Assembly: GCA_016946835.1 (NCBI GenBank)
Contig: JACVTC010000142.1
Span: forward strand, 309,001 to 373,000
DNA length: 64,000 nucleotides
From: Neocallimastix lanati (nom. inval.)
Taxonomy: Eukaryota; Neocallimastigomycota; Neocallimastigomycetes; Neocallimastigales; Neocallimastigaceae
Reading direction: 5' to 3'
The notes beneath the pieces were generated by a model, which saw only the letters and a program-made list of their open reading frames with translations, was not told the DNA's origin and searched no databases. A program made the position numbers and the translations under genes. This document shows, piece after piece, positions 1 to 10,683 of the stretch. Positions within the stretch are counted from its first letter, which is position 1. Every line of letters begins with the position of its first letter.

Positions 1-202
1 GTATATTTTCAAACATGATATTTACATATTCTATATTTCCTTTCTTTTCTCTGTCCACAAGTATTTATAGTTTTGAGTATTGAATTAAATATATGGAAAT
101 TTAAATGGATATGTTATAAAGTGACATAAGGAGTAATTCTATCAATAGTTGACAAATATTGAAAATTCTGAGAAATCATAATAAGAGAAAATTTTATTTC
201 TA

Positions 203-1077
203 TTAATGTATACAACAACAGAGGATTATAATAATTAAAATTATTATAACAAAAATTCCAATTCCAATTCCTATCCATAACCAAGGAGATTTTTTATTTG
301 AATCAGTATTTTCATTTTCATTTTCTAATTCATTATCATTATAGGAATTATCAGTGTAAGTTGAATCAGTATCTGTATCTATTAAATTACCATCTATATC
401 ATAAATGCAAATGCATCATTGTCTAAATCAATATCAAGAATACAACTTTTTGTATCGTTATCAACTGTATTTAAACCTCTGATAGTTCTTTCCTTACATG
501 TACATTTAAAAACATTGGGATCATTACTAAAGTAAGATATATTACAGACAGCTTCTCCATGCTTAATAAGATTTTTTACTCTATAAAGACTACACATAAC
601 TTTACCAGTTTCTCGAGTAACTTTTATATGTGTCCATTCTCCAGCTTTTCCACAAGAATGATTACTAAGCGCTCCTTCTGCAAAAACAATATGACGTTTA
701 TTTTCATGGAAATGAAACGCGATTAATTCATCACCCGTCATAATAGATATAAATCTACTATATTCCGTAGGCCTTGAATCTTTAATTTTCCTTTTTCTGC
801 TACCAAGAGTATTATTTAGAGTATCATTTATAACATTAATAATATTTTTTATAGTTTCTACTCCTAGATCTACAGTAAATTTTACTAATTCAACAATATC
901 AGCATTGATGTCGAAATTGATATTCACGGATAATATATCATCTTTATTTACTTCTTTTGCGGTTGCTAAAGTAGTTTTAGTTATATTTAAAGGCCTTGAA
1001 AATTTGTTTTCGTTTTCTGCTTTTATTACAAAGAGATACAAAATAATGAGAATTGAAATATAAAATAGTTTTCGCAT
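203..1077 (-). CDS. Secreted or single-pass membrane protein, unknown function; C-terminus frameshifted
   Basis: The reading frame from 1077 to 394 gives 227 aa. It begins with a signal peptide (MRKLFYISILIILYLF, then KAEN). A basic RKRK stretch follows near residue 95, then a Cys-containing region (roughly residues 140-215) with several N-glycosylation sequons. The frame stops at 394-396 just after ILDIDLDND. In the next frame, codons continue from about 410 down to the TAA at 203-205 without a stop. They encode an acidic Asn/Asp/Glu linker, then a hydrophobic helix starting WLWIGIGIGIF and ending in CCC. An anchor with a Trp border directly behind a secreted domain suggests one type I membrane protein broken by a one-base shift near 395-410. 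No GT-AG intron bridges the two parts, so a true indel or a sequence error is likelier than splicing. I do not recognise the family. Confidence 0.6.
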
Positions 1078-1790
1078 TATTATAGTAAAGTTGTATGTAT
1101 ATATATAAAAATGGATAATTTGTAATTATAAACAATAACTACGTATTTCAATTTGTATGGTTGCTTGACAATTTATATTGCTTGAATGAAATTAAATTAA
1201 TAATAAATTAAAAAAAATTGAATTTAAATTACGAGTATTTTATTTAAATTCAATCGTTTATGTCTTGTTTACTACTAAATTTAAATTCTTTGTTTACTAT
1301 TTTTAGGAATAAATTACTATTACAGTACCTATTTTAAAATTAAAATAGTTTAACACAAATCATTTTATTTATTTTAAAATTCTAAATTGCTTATTTTCAA
1401 GAATAACAATATCTTAAATATCGTGAAATTTTGGATTCGAAACTATATTTCTCAATCTATAAATTTAAATTAATTTTAAATTTTATTTAAATTCGAAATT
1501 TTGAATTTAAATTATTATTGAATGTAATTTAATTCTCATTCGGAATTTAAAATTTATTTATAATTCAATTAAATAAATGGAAAATTTATTTAATTTTAAC
1601 TAGATATTTTTTATTTCATAATTTTCAGTATTCAATTAATATTGTAATTTAAATTTCAATTTTGAAATTTCAAAATCTCAATTTCAGATCTCAAAAGTAT
1701 TTTCATATACTAGAAATAGAATTAAATTAAATCTTGATTTGTAAGGATTAGAATTTCTATAATTTTTTCTTTTACATAAAGTTTTGTCCG
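1078..1790. other. AT-rich spacer without recognisable gene
   Basis: About 700 bp rich in AATTTAAAT-type sequence. It lies between the start of the membrane-protein gene and the leader of a copia LTR. No open frame or RNA gene is supported. The part nearest 1790 is probably internal sequence of the element belonging to the LTR at 1856-2072. Confidence 0.5.
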
Positions 1791-1855
1791 GCTTAGGAAT
1801 TCTCTTTCAGAGAATCCCTTTGAGAGTCACTGAGAGTCCATTGAGACTCTTAATC
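1791..1855 (-). other. Copia-type leader with half-tRNA-Lys primer-binding site and hairpin
   Basis: Read on the minus strand, the LTR at 1856-2072 is followed at once by GATTAAGAGTCTCAATGG. This is complementary to TGAGACTCTTAATC, the anticodon stem-loop of tRNA-Lys(CUU). Further on, a short hairpin (ATTCTCT, loop TTC, AGAGAAT, near 1799-1816) sits in a leader whose relative is also found at about 8735-8802 behind another LTR. The coding body of this copy is not recognisable. Confidence 0.6.
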
Positions 1856-2071
1856 TGTTAACAGTCTGGAATTTGTGGTTAATGATTATGTCAACTTTAT
1901 TAATATATTATATACTCTAGAATTACTCAAGAATTACTCAAAGTATAATTCTATGAGTTTACATGTATTTATATGAATAATATGTGGTTTATACATTTAA
2001 TTTAATACAATACGTGTCAATACATTATAAATACATTTGACACTTATTTCATATATTTCACATATTCTAAC

Positions 2072-2072
<1 letters not shown>
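1856..2072 (-). repeat. LTR type B (copia), left copy
   Basis: On the plus strand it begins TGTTAACAGTCTGG and ends CATATTCTAACA, so it has TG...CA ends. It resembles 7702-7899 over its length (shared blocks such as ATTATGTCAACTTTATTAAT, and the TTCACATATTC end). A primer-binding site lies on its downstream side, so it is the 5' LTR of a lost element or a remnant. Confidence 0.7.

Positions 2073-2110
<38 letters not shown>
2073..2110. repeat. (AAT)n microsatellite
   Basis: About 13 AAT units directly between LTR B (ends 2072) and LTR A (starts 2111). It is probably the target sequence into which the LTR A element inserted. Confidence 0.9.
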
Positions 2111-2365
2111 TGTTAATTACACTTTGTTTTTATTTAAAAATATAGTTCTATTTATTTATTTGTTTACTTTATTTATTTATTTTAAAGACCATTATTTTCT
2201 AATTCATAAATGGTTAGTACATTTTATATACTCAATCATGTGATTATTCATTTGTTACACAATAGAATTACATTACATATATTTATGTAGTCTACATTAA
2301 TTTATAATATTTAATTACATATAGTTATAATATATTTATTTAATTCATTTACTTATATAATAACA
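2111..2365 (-). repeat. LTR type A (copia), 3' LTR
   Basis: Plus-strand sequence TGTTAATTACAC ... TATATAATAACA, 255 bp, almost the same as 8803-9058. The polypurine tract abuts its right side, so for the minus-strand element this is the 3' LTR. Confidence 0.85.
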
Positions 2366-2382
2366 CTCCCCCCTCAAATTAG
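2366..2382 (-). other. Polypurine tract of the copia element
   Basis: On the minus strand the sequence just before the 3' LTR reads TTTGAGGGGGGAG, a classic plus-strand primer. A close relative (GGTTTGAGGGGGGAA) borders the inner LTR at 7900-7914. Confidence 0.75.
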
Positions 2383-2392
2383 TTTTTTTTTT

Positions 2393-4624
2393 TTAAAAGA
2401 AAACTCGATTTGCGAATTCTTTAATTTTTGGTCCATTAACAGATTTAGTTAAAATGTCAGCTAGCATATTCTTTGTTTCAATATATTTTAATTTAATAAT
2501 GTTTTTAGATATATAGTCGTAGTTGAAATGATATTTGATTGCGATATGTTTTAACTTTGGATTTAAATCACCATTTTCCATAGATTTAATACTTGCAGTG
2601 TTATCTGAATAAATTGTAATTGGTCTTGAATATCTGTATAGTTCATATAAAATATTTTTAAACCATAAAATCTTCTTAATACAAATTGAAGTACTAATGT
2701 ATTCGGCTTCAGCAGTAGAAGTAGCAACTATTGATTGCTTCTTAGACATCCAGCATATTGGGTTATTTCCCATAAGAATAATATATCCTGAAGTAGATTT
2801 CCTGTCCTTAATGTCACCGGCAAAATCAGAATCTGAGTATCCTAAAGTTTCTCCTGTTCCATTATAACTTAATTTATAATTTTTAGTACTATTTAAATAT
2901 TTCATAATGTTTTTAACTTTTACCCAATCAGAGACTGTCGGACTTTCTGAATTCCTTGCTGCTTTGTTAACTGCAAAGGCTATATCCGGTCTTGTACACT
3001 TAGATAGGAATATGAGCATTCCTATAGCACTTTTGTAAGTGGTTTTATCAAAGGCTTGTTTATTTTCAGAAATTTTATTATCTCCCACACATGGAGTACT
3101 GACTTTCTTTAAATTATTTATATTAAATTTGTGTAAGATATTGTTTATAAAATGAATTTGAGATATTTTATAATTGAAATTATTGTTTTCAACTTTTATG
3201 CCTAAAATAAAGTCTATTGGTCCTGATTTTGATATTTTGAAATTGTTTTTAATTTTATTAATAATGCATTTAATTTCTTTTATTTCTCCCGTAATTACCA
3301 TATCGTCAACATAAAGTCCAATTAAGCATACCAGTTTATTGTTGACGATTCTTTTAAATAAACATTTTTCTGAGGTTAATTGTTTGAAACCTTGATTAAT
3401 TAAGAAACTAGAAATGGTGATATACCATTGTCTTCCGGATTGTTTCAAACCATATAATGCTTTGTTGAGCTTCCAGTATCCCCTCCCAAAGTTAGTATCT
3501 CCGGGTGGAATGGTAGTATAAATATCCTTATCAAGGTCAGCATTTAGATAAGCGGCTTTAATGTCTAATTGATGAATGGGCCAATGAAATTTTGCAGAAA
3601 GGGAGAAGATTAATTTTAAACAATCGATGTTGAGTGTAGGAGAGAAAGTAAGTTCAAAGTCTATGCCATATTTTTGATTGAAACCTCTGGCAACTAGTCT
3701 TGCTTTCCATTTAGTAATGTTACCTTCACTATCAGACTTACATGCAAAAACCCATCTGGTAGTAATGATGGTTTTACCTTTTGGAACAAATGGGACAAAA
3801 GTCATGATTTTATTGTTGTATAGATTGTCTAGTTCTTCAGCAATAGCATTTTCCCAGCGAGAGTGGTCCTTACAGGTAATAGCCTGGTGGAAACTAGAAG
3901 GGACTTTAAAATTAATGTTACAAATGGTTTTAGTGTTAAAATTAATTTTTCTAAATTTATTAAATTCTTTTTGAGAGGTTGGACTAAGTGGTCTTTTAGA
4001 TCTGAAGGGGTGTTGAGTATTATAGTTATTATAATAAACATTATTAATATCACTGTTAAAAGGTTTAAAAATAATTTTATTATTTGAATCAGAAGAATTA
4101 TTATTATGTAAATTTTTGTATAAATTTAATCTACTAAAAGTAAAATTTTTAATATTGAAATTTGGTAAATTATTGGAGACGTTTTGATTATTATCAATAA
4201 TTAAATTTTTAACACTTCTTCTTTTATTAAAAATGGACTTTTTGTTTACATTTTGTTTATTTGAATTGTCTTTAATGTTTATTGTACTATTTTCATAAAT
4301 ATTATTATTATTATTATTATTTAAATTATTGACCGAATTATTATTTTGATTATTATTTATTTGTATATTGTCATTTGTATTTTGTAATATATTATTAGAA
4401 TTATAATCACTTATATCAAATAATTTATTAATTTTAACATCTAAATTAGGTAAAAAATTATTGTTATTTGCATTATTGTTTATATTGAAATTTTTATTAG
4501 TATTGTCTTTATTTTCATTATTTAATTTATTATTAATTAAAAGATTTTCATTATTTGATTTTTCATAGTTAATTATTGAGTTTTTATCATTTAAATATAT
4601 TATTTCGTGAAAAATTATTATTAT
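2393..4624 (-). pseudogene. Copia pol, C-terminal part: reverse transcriptase and RNase H
   Basis: The open frame extends upstream of the Met at 3805, through HSRWENAIAEELDNLYNN and an Asn-rich linker. The RT domain starts about 3800 (RWVFACKSDSEG, then KARLVARGFNQ), has DIKAAYLNADLD and the catalytic YVDDMV box. The RNase H part contains GYSDSDFAGDIKDRKSTSGY and STAEAEYISTS, the usual copia D and E motifs, and ends at 2393 ten bases before the polypurine tract. The frame itself is clean. It is joined to the upstream integrase frame only through a TAA at 4625-4627, so the polyprotein is not intact. Confidence 0.85.
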
Positions 4625-6246
4625 TTAATATATTGTTTGGAAAATTTTTGTTATTATTAAATTATTATTATTTAAGGTTTGATTAGAGTTCTGATTTATT
4701 AAATTTTTATCAATTAAGGTTTGATTAGAATTTTGATTTATTGGATGATTATTAATTAAGGTTTGTTCAATTTTTGAATCAAAATTTGAAAAATTTTTAT
4801 TAATAAAATTTTTTTCACGAAAATTTTCATTTTTATTTTCATCGTTATTTGATTTTTCTTTGAGTGTAGTGTTTTGTGTGTTAATATTGGTATTATTTTT
4901 ATTAGAATTAGACTCGTTTAAACTCTTCTTATTATCTATTTTCGAAGGGGTTTCAGAATGTATATTTATTTCTTCATCTTTATTATTAACATTGTCTTTA
5001 ATATTAACGTCAGGATTATCACTTGATTTATCAGAAATTAAAATAATTTTTTCATTATTTAAGTTTATTTCATTTTCATAATTTTCATAATTATTCTGAG
5101 TATAATTATTATTTAATTCTTGTTCATTACTATTCTTGTTTGTGAAATGAAAATCGAAATTAAGAAAATTTGGGTCACTAAATTCATTTTGGTGAGTATT
5201 GGGGAGTCTTAAACTTGAAGGAGTATCTTCTAGACAATATATTTCTCTCACATGGTGTATTTTATGATCTTCATAATCCATGATTATATAGCAATGTGAG
5301 TTTTGATTGAAACCAAGAAATATACCTTTTTTAGCATTAGGAGAAAATTTTCCCTTATTTTGTGAAAAATCTTTATAGTAAGTAATGCATCCCCAAACTC
5401 TTAGATACTTGATATCTACCTTTCTTTTATAATATATTTCGTCAGGTATCTTATTACCTATATTCCACTATGAGGCATTTTGTTGTAAATGAGATTAGCA
5501 TATGCAATTGCATAATCCCATAAATTATCACTTGTTTTACTCCAAAAGATTAAAGTTTTAGTACTTGAAATAATAGTTTGATTAAAACGTTCTACTAGTC
5601 CATTATTTTCAGGATTATAGGGAGGTGAATATTCTTTACTAATACCATTTTCGCTGCAGAATTTTTTAATTCGAATATTGTCAAATTCTTTTCCATGATC
5701 TGATTTGAAAATTTTAATGTTATTCTTGTTTTGATTATTTAGAAATTTTAACGTATTTATAACGATGTCTATTGATTCAGATTTTCTTTTTAAAAGAAAT
5801 ATCCAACTCTTTCTGCTATATTCGTCTATAATTACTAGGATAAATCTATAACCATTTACAGATTTGTTTACAGGACCCATAATGTCTGAGTGGATTATTT
5901 TTATGGTATCGGAGGCGTTTGGTGTTTCTTTGTTGTGTGGATTTCTTCTCATTTTTGCAATTTTACAATCATTACAAAAATTTTCATCCACATTATGTAA
6001 CTTTAAGTATTTATTCAGGTCTTTTGTGTAGTAATGACCAAGCCGTCGATGCCAAATTATTTCTTTGGCACTTCGAAAATTTTGCATGGCCATTATATTA
6101 TTGCTGTTTTCTATAGGTTCGTTATTTTTTTGATTATAATGATTAGGTGGTATAGCTGTGATATTTATTTCATTTCTTTTGTTTGCCTGAAAAGTTGCAA
6201 CGGTTTTGTAGTTTTCATCCAAAAGGCTCATGATTACTTTTCGCAA
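4625..6246 (-). pseudogene. Copia pol, integrase part with Asn-rich tail
   Basis: It shows the HHCC zinc-binding region (WHRRLGH ... CNDCKIAKMRR) and the catalytic core: D in HSDIMGPVN, D in FKSDHGKEF, E in NNGLVERFNQ. The frame breaks at about 5458. After a one-base shift the normal continuation reads VWGCITYYKDFSQ and GIFLGFNQNSHCY, and runs into an Asn-rich linker that ends in a TAA at 4625. The Met at 5281 is internal and not a start. Together with the shift at about 6240 and the TGA at 7469, this copy needs several repairs and is dead as an autonomous element. Confidence 0.8.
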
Positions 6247-7663
6247 CGTCTTTTGAATACAGAACCCTTTTTAATTTAATATAGTGATTGTTGACCTTAA
6301 AATCATACTCGCCATATCCTTCGAAGTCGCAATATGTATTATTGGCACATTTTAAAGTAACTGGATCATTAATGAAATTCTTTAAAATGTTTTTATTATT
6401 AGTTATATGTTCTCCGGCTCCAGAATCATATAACCATTGTGTTTTTTCATCTTCATTTATATGAAAAATATTATTTAATGAATTTAAATATTCTGTAACT
6501 CTAGGAACCTTAATTTCTGATTGTTTTGAATTAATACAACTATTATTGTTTACTTTTTCTTCATTATTATTACTTAATTCATAATTTTTGTCACAGAAGT
6601 TTATTAAACAAGTTGATTTCATATTTTCACTAGTATTTTGATCATTAGATGTGGATGATCTATCAAGATATGGTCTAATTTGGTCATAGTTTACTTCATA
6701 ATTATATTCATTATTTAAATTAGCATCATTTACGTAACCAATATATCTCTTGCTGTTATATTTTTTATTTCTATTGTAATTTTCATTATTACCCTTTTTA
6801 TTTTCATTATAGTATTTATTAAATTTGCTATTCGGGTTTTTCGGGTTAAAATAGCATTCTTTTGTGTCATGATTATTCATGTCACAAATATAGCAATATT
6901 TATCTTTTTCTTCTTTACCCTTTTTGGTATTTCTCTCATGTTCTTTGTTATTGCTATCATATTTTTGTGTTTTATTAATTCTTCTATTTTGTTTTCTTTT
7001 ACCTTTAAATTTTCCAGCGTAGTCGATATCCATTGGGTCATCATGAGTTTCTTCCTTAGTAGTGTTTCCCCAATTATTAAAGTAATTCCATAATTTCAAA
7101 TCTTCTTTTATTTTATTATATAGACTATCAACTGTTATATCACTATCTAAGATAAATTTTGATTTGTAGCTTGTTGATAAATCACGTAAGAAATATTTTA
7201 CCTTTTCCTTTTCTTCCATGGGTGCTTTTGCCTCTTTCATATTACTGAAAATTTTAATCATTTTCTTACAGGCAGTTGGTATTTCATTTTCCGTTCTTGC
7301 CTTTATTGTTGTGAGTTTATTAATCCATTGAGTAAGGTCATTGGCATCACTGTTATATTCAGTTTTTAGAGATTCTATAATAGCTGAGGCTGCTTCAATG
7401 CCTATGATATCCTCATGGATTTTTGGAGTAATTGAATTTATTATAATTAAACGTACTCTTTTATTTTCTCATTTAGCTTTCTTAATGGCCTCAATATTAG
7501 TTGGGTCATTGTCATATAATTCTTGAACAACATCCTTTTCGAGATATTCTTCTAGCTCTAGTTGTTCAACAACAGTTTTGATGGAATCATACCAGATTCG
7601 ATAATTTGATCCATTTAAGAATTTATTATTGCTTATGATATTTTCATTATTATTTATCGACAT
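6215..7663 (-). pseudogene. Copia gag and protease, interrupted by an in-frame TGA
   Basis: Gag starts at the ATG at 7663, ~40 bases after the primer site, with FLNGSNYRIWYDSIKT, the N-terminal motif common in copia gags. A TGA at 7469-7471 interrupts it; the same frame then continues (TPKIHEDIIGIEAASAI) to the zinc knuckle CYICDMNNHDTKEC (CX2CX4HX4C). The protease motif is WLYDSGAGEHIT. At about 6240 the frame shifts by one inside AAAAGT, before VIMSLLDENYKTVATF. In relatives a Trp or Arg codon would be expected at the TGA; that is inference from family pattern. Confidence 0.8.
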
Positions 7664-7683
7664 TTATATATATATGTTGTGAG

Positions 7684-7701
7684 CCACTGAGACTCTTAAT
7701 C
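7684..7701 (-). other. Primer-binding site, half-tRNA-Lys(CUU)
   Basis: The minus strand reads GATTAAGAGTCTCAGTGGC immediately after LTR B. It is complementary to TGAGACTCTTAATC, which carries the CUCUUAA anticodon loop of tRNA-Lys. Priming from a tRNA cut near nucleotide 40 is the mode known for Drosophila copia (there with initiator tRNA). Confidence 0.7.
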
Positions 7702-7899
7702 TGTTAAAAGTCAATAGTTTGGGTTTTATAATTATGTCAACTTTATTAATATATTTTATGATAAAGAGCTGCAAATATTTAAATTTAATAAATTTACATG
7801 CTTTTATATTAATACATTGTGGCTCATACATTACATATATAACAAATACATTTTAATACATTTAACGTATATTTCATATTTATTTCACATATTCCAACA
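7702..7899 (-). repeat. LTR type B (copia), inner copy
   Basis: Plus strand TGTTAAAAGTC ... CACATATTCCAACA, 198 bp, related to 1856-2072 but not to LTR A. A polypurine tract (7900-7914) lies on its upstream side and a primer site (7684-7701) on its downstream side. It therefore looks like both a 3' and a 5' LTR at once. Confidence 0.7.
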
Positions 7900-8802
7900 T
7901 TCCCCCCTCAAACCAAATTATTTTAAAAGAATAATTTTGGTTTGAAAGTGAATATGTGTTCTATACTATTTCTATATCTATACCAATATTAATATGCTAT
8001 AATTTAATTTTCATTAATTGTAATTTTATATACTTATTTATATATTAGCTTGTTTTATTTTAACAACTATATTATTACCCTATATTAATATGACATTTTT
8101 ATGGTTAAACGTCTTTAAACCTTTATATTTTTATTATGGGTACAATTATTAATTATTATATTCAAGTTATATTTTTTCGGATTGGTTACTCTTATTTGTA
8201 CCATCCTATTATTATATTTTGGCAACCTCATTGGGACTTACGCCTAATTGACAACACATGGTTTACCTCTTTGGTTTTATGTACTCTTGACAACTCATGG
8301 TTTAACTCTCTGGTTTTTATGTCTATATTTATATTTGACAACTCTTATGGTTAACCGCTATGGTTTCACGTCATTTTATTTAATTATTAACTTGATTAGT
8401 TGTGAATAAATAGCCTTTAATATTCAAAAGTTGTTTATTTACTAATTAATGATTTAATTTATATTCTTTATTAATCTTCATTAAGAGTCTCAAAAATATT
8501 TGCATATTAATTTGTCACGTCTCTCATTTATTTTATAAGTGTCTTATCTTCTAATTTATTATTTTATTTAGTATATTATTTATTTCAGGGGAATTTTCTT
8601 TCATAAAATACTTAATTTTTACGCGTTTTCATATTCTTGAAACTTTAAGATCATTTTTCTTCAAATTAGATCAATCTTTACTAAAGTTGACATAATGACA
8701 ACTTTTATCATAAATTCTGGATCCTAGGTATTTTAGTTGACATTTTTCTAGTCCGGATAAGGATATAAATATTCCTTTAAAGAGTCGATGAGACTCTTAA
8801 TC
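7900..8802. other. Non-coding copia remnant between LTR B and LTR A
   Basis: It begins with a polypurine tract next to LTR B and ends with a leader plus half-tRNA-Lys site (about 8785-8802) next to LTR A. No coding frame survives. At 8249-8370 there are about three imperfect ~40-bp direct repeats containing TTGACAAC, CATGGTT and CTCTCTGG-type words. Confidence 0.5.
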
Positions 8803-9058
8803 TGTTAATTACACTTTAGTTTTTATTTAAAAATATAGTTTTATTTATTTATTTGTTTACTTTATTTATTTATTTTAAAGACCATTATTTTCTAATTCAT
8901 AAATGGTTAGTACATTTTATATACTCAATCATGTGATTATTCATTTGTTACACAATAGAATTACATTACATATATTTATGTAGTCTACATTAATTTATAA
9001 TATTTAATTACATATAGTTATAATATATTTATTTAATTCATTTACTTATATAATAACA
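8803..9058 (-). repeat. LTR type A (copia), 5' LTR
   Basis: Nearly identical to 2111-2365; only a few substitutions and a small indel are visible. For the minus-strand element it is the 5' LTR, followed (leftwards) by GATTAAGAGTCTCATCG. Confidence 0.85.
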
Positions 9059-9276
<218 letters not shown>

Positions 9277-9374
9277 TAGCTTTATTAAATTTAGATCTAT
9301 AATAATATTCCTTATGGAATATGGTATACAAGGGAAATAAGTGTATGATCTATCTTTCAGCTTTAAATAAGTAA

Positions 9375-9941
9375 TGATCTAAAACAAATATGTGTAGTAA
9401 CATATTTGTATATTTAATAATAATTATTAAATATTAAATTTATATCTTTTGATAATAATTTTTATAATATATTATTAATTATTCATTATTATATTATAAT
9501 TACTATTATAATATATATTAAATTACATATTATTTTATAATATATTATATTATATTATTTATTTTATAATTATATATTATTATATTAAAATATAATAATA
9601 TTTTTATATTTAACTTTAATAGGATTTTTATTATATTATACAATATATTATTATGTATTATTTTATATTTATTTTTTTTATTTTACATATAATATACATT
9701 TATTATTTAAATATAGATATTGTATTCTTATATATATATAATTTATATTATATGTTTAAAATATATTTCATACTATTAAATTTTATAATTTTAAAATGTA
9801 ATTTCTTAATAAGAACCAATTTCTAATAAATTAATTTAGAAAGGGGGTTTTTTAGTTTTTAGGAAAAGGAATAATAAATTAAATAAAGATATAACTATAT
9901 TATTATAATTAAAATATAGCACATAAAAGTCCCGTATATCA
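9375..9941 (+). repeat. 5' LTR of gypsy-1
   Basis: Starts TGATCTAAAACAAATATGTG and ends AAAAGTCCCGTATATCA; 567 bp, same length and apparently same sequence as 16467-17033. Confidence 0.92.
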
Positions 9942-9946
9942 AAAAT

Positions 9947-9964
9947 TGGTGGAGATATCGGGGA
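9947..9964 (+). other. Primer-binding site of gypsy-1 (tRNA 3' end type)
   Basis: Five bases after the LTR the sequence reads TGGTGGAGATATCGGGGA. Its complement ends in CCA and fits a tRNA 3' end: discriminator A, acceptor strand TATCTCC, T-stem CCCGA beginning with the invariant C61. I cannot say which tRNA. Confidence 0.6.
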
Positions 9965-10093
9965 TGTGCAATAATATAGTTGTATTATTTTTATAAGTGT
10001 TTTATTAAGAGATATATTTTTATTATAATTATTTTCCTGTGTTAATTTATTAAGTTTAAATAAAATATTAGTTGAAAATTAATAATTACGCGT

Positions 10094-10134
<41 letters not shown>

Positions 10135-10343
10135 ATATATATATTTTATTTTATTCTTATTAATTAAAGGCAGCTGGGAATTTGGACCAGGATAAAAACG
10201 AATAAGTCTTTAATTACTATTTAGATTTAGTTAATAGTGATAAGTTAGTTAATTAATTGTAATATTTTATTTGTAATTAAAGATAACTGGGAGTTTGAAC
10301 CAGTATAAAAACGAATAAGCCTTTAATTATTAACTATTAGTTT

Positions 10344-10374
<31 letters not shown>

Positions 10375-10435
10375 TAATAATAATAATAATAATAGAAGTA
10401 ATAAATAGTATTAATTAGTAAATTAATTAATAAGT

Positions 10436-10476
<41 letters not shown>

Positions 10477-10683
10477 ATATATGTAATAATAATAAATAAT
10501 AATTATAATAATATTAATATTGATAATAATACTTAGTAACAAAAATAAATAGTAAAAATTTTTAATAGTGATAAAATATATATTTAATTTTTATAAATTA
10601 TTGAACGCGTTTTATTAGTTAATAAGACTATATATTATTGTATTTATATTTATATACTACTCATTATTTGGAATTTTCTTAAA
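9965..10683 (+). other. Gypsy-1 leader with A-runs
   Basis: About 720 bp of untranslated leader. It includes A-runs at 10096-10132, 10349-10372 and 10440-10473. Two ~60-bp similar segments, each with an AAAAACGAATAAG word and CTTTAATTA, lie at about 10158-10220 and 10270-10330, a degenerate direct repeat. Confidence 0.5.

Larger units (their letters stand above)
2111..9058 (-). mobile_element. Composite Ty1/copia retrotransposon bounded by LTR type A
   Basis: Two nearly identical ~255-bp LTRs (2111-2365 and 8803-9058) enclose a degenerate copia gag-pol on the minus strand, with polyprimidine/polypurine tracts and half-tRNA-Lys primer sites. Inside lies a second, different LTR (7702-7899) that has a polypurine tract on its upstream side and a primer site on its downstream side. 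Family order (gag, protease, integrase, RT, RNase H) is typical of Ty1/copia. The outer ends abut AAT/AAC microsatellites, so the target duplication cannot be read with confidence. Confidence 0.75.

Noticed and set aside
7684-7701. tRNA-Lys-like sequence as a tRNA gene fragment
   Set aside because: Only the anticodon stem-loop half is present, it sits directly at LTR borders in several copies, and no acceptor or T-arm follows; it is a primer-binding site.
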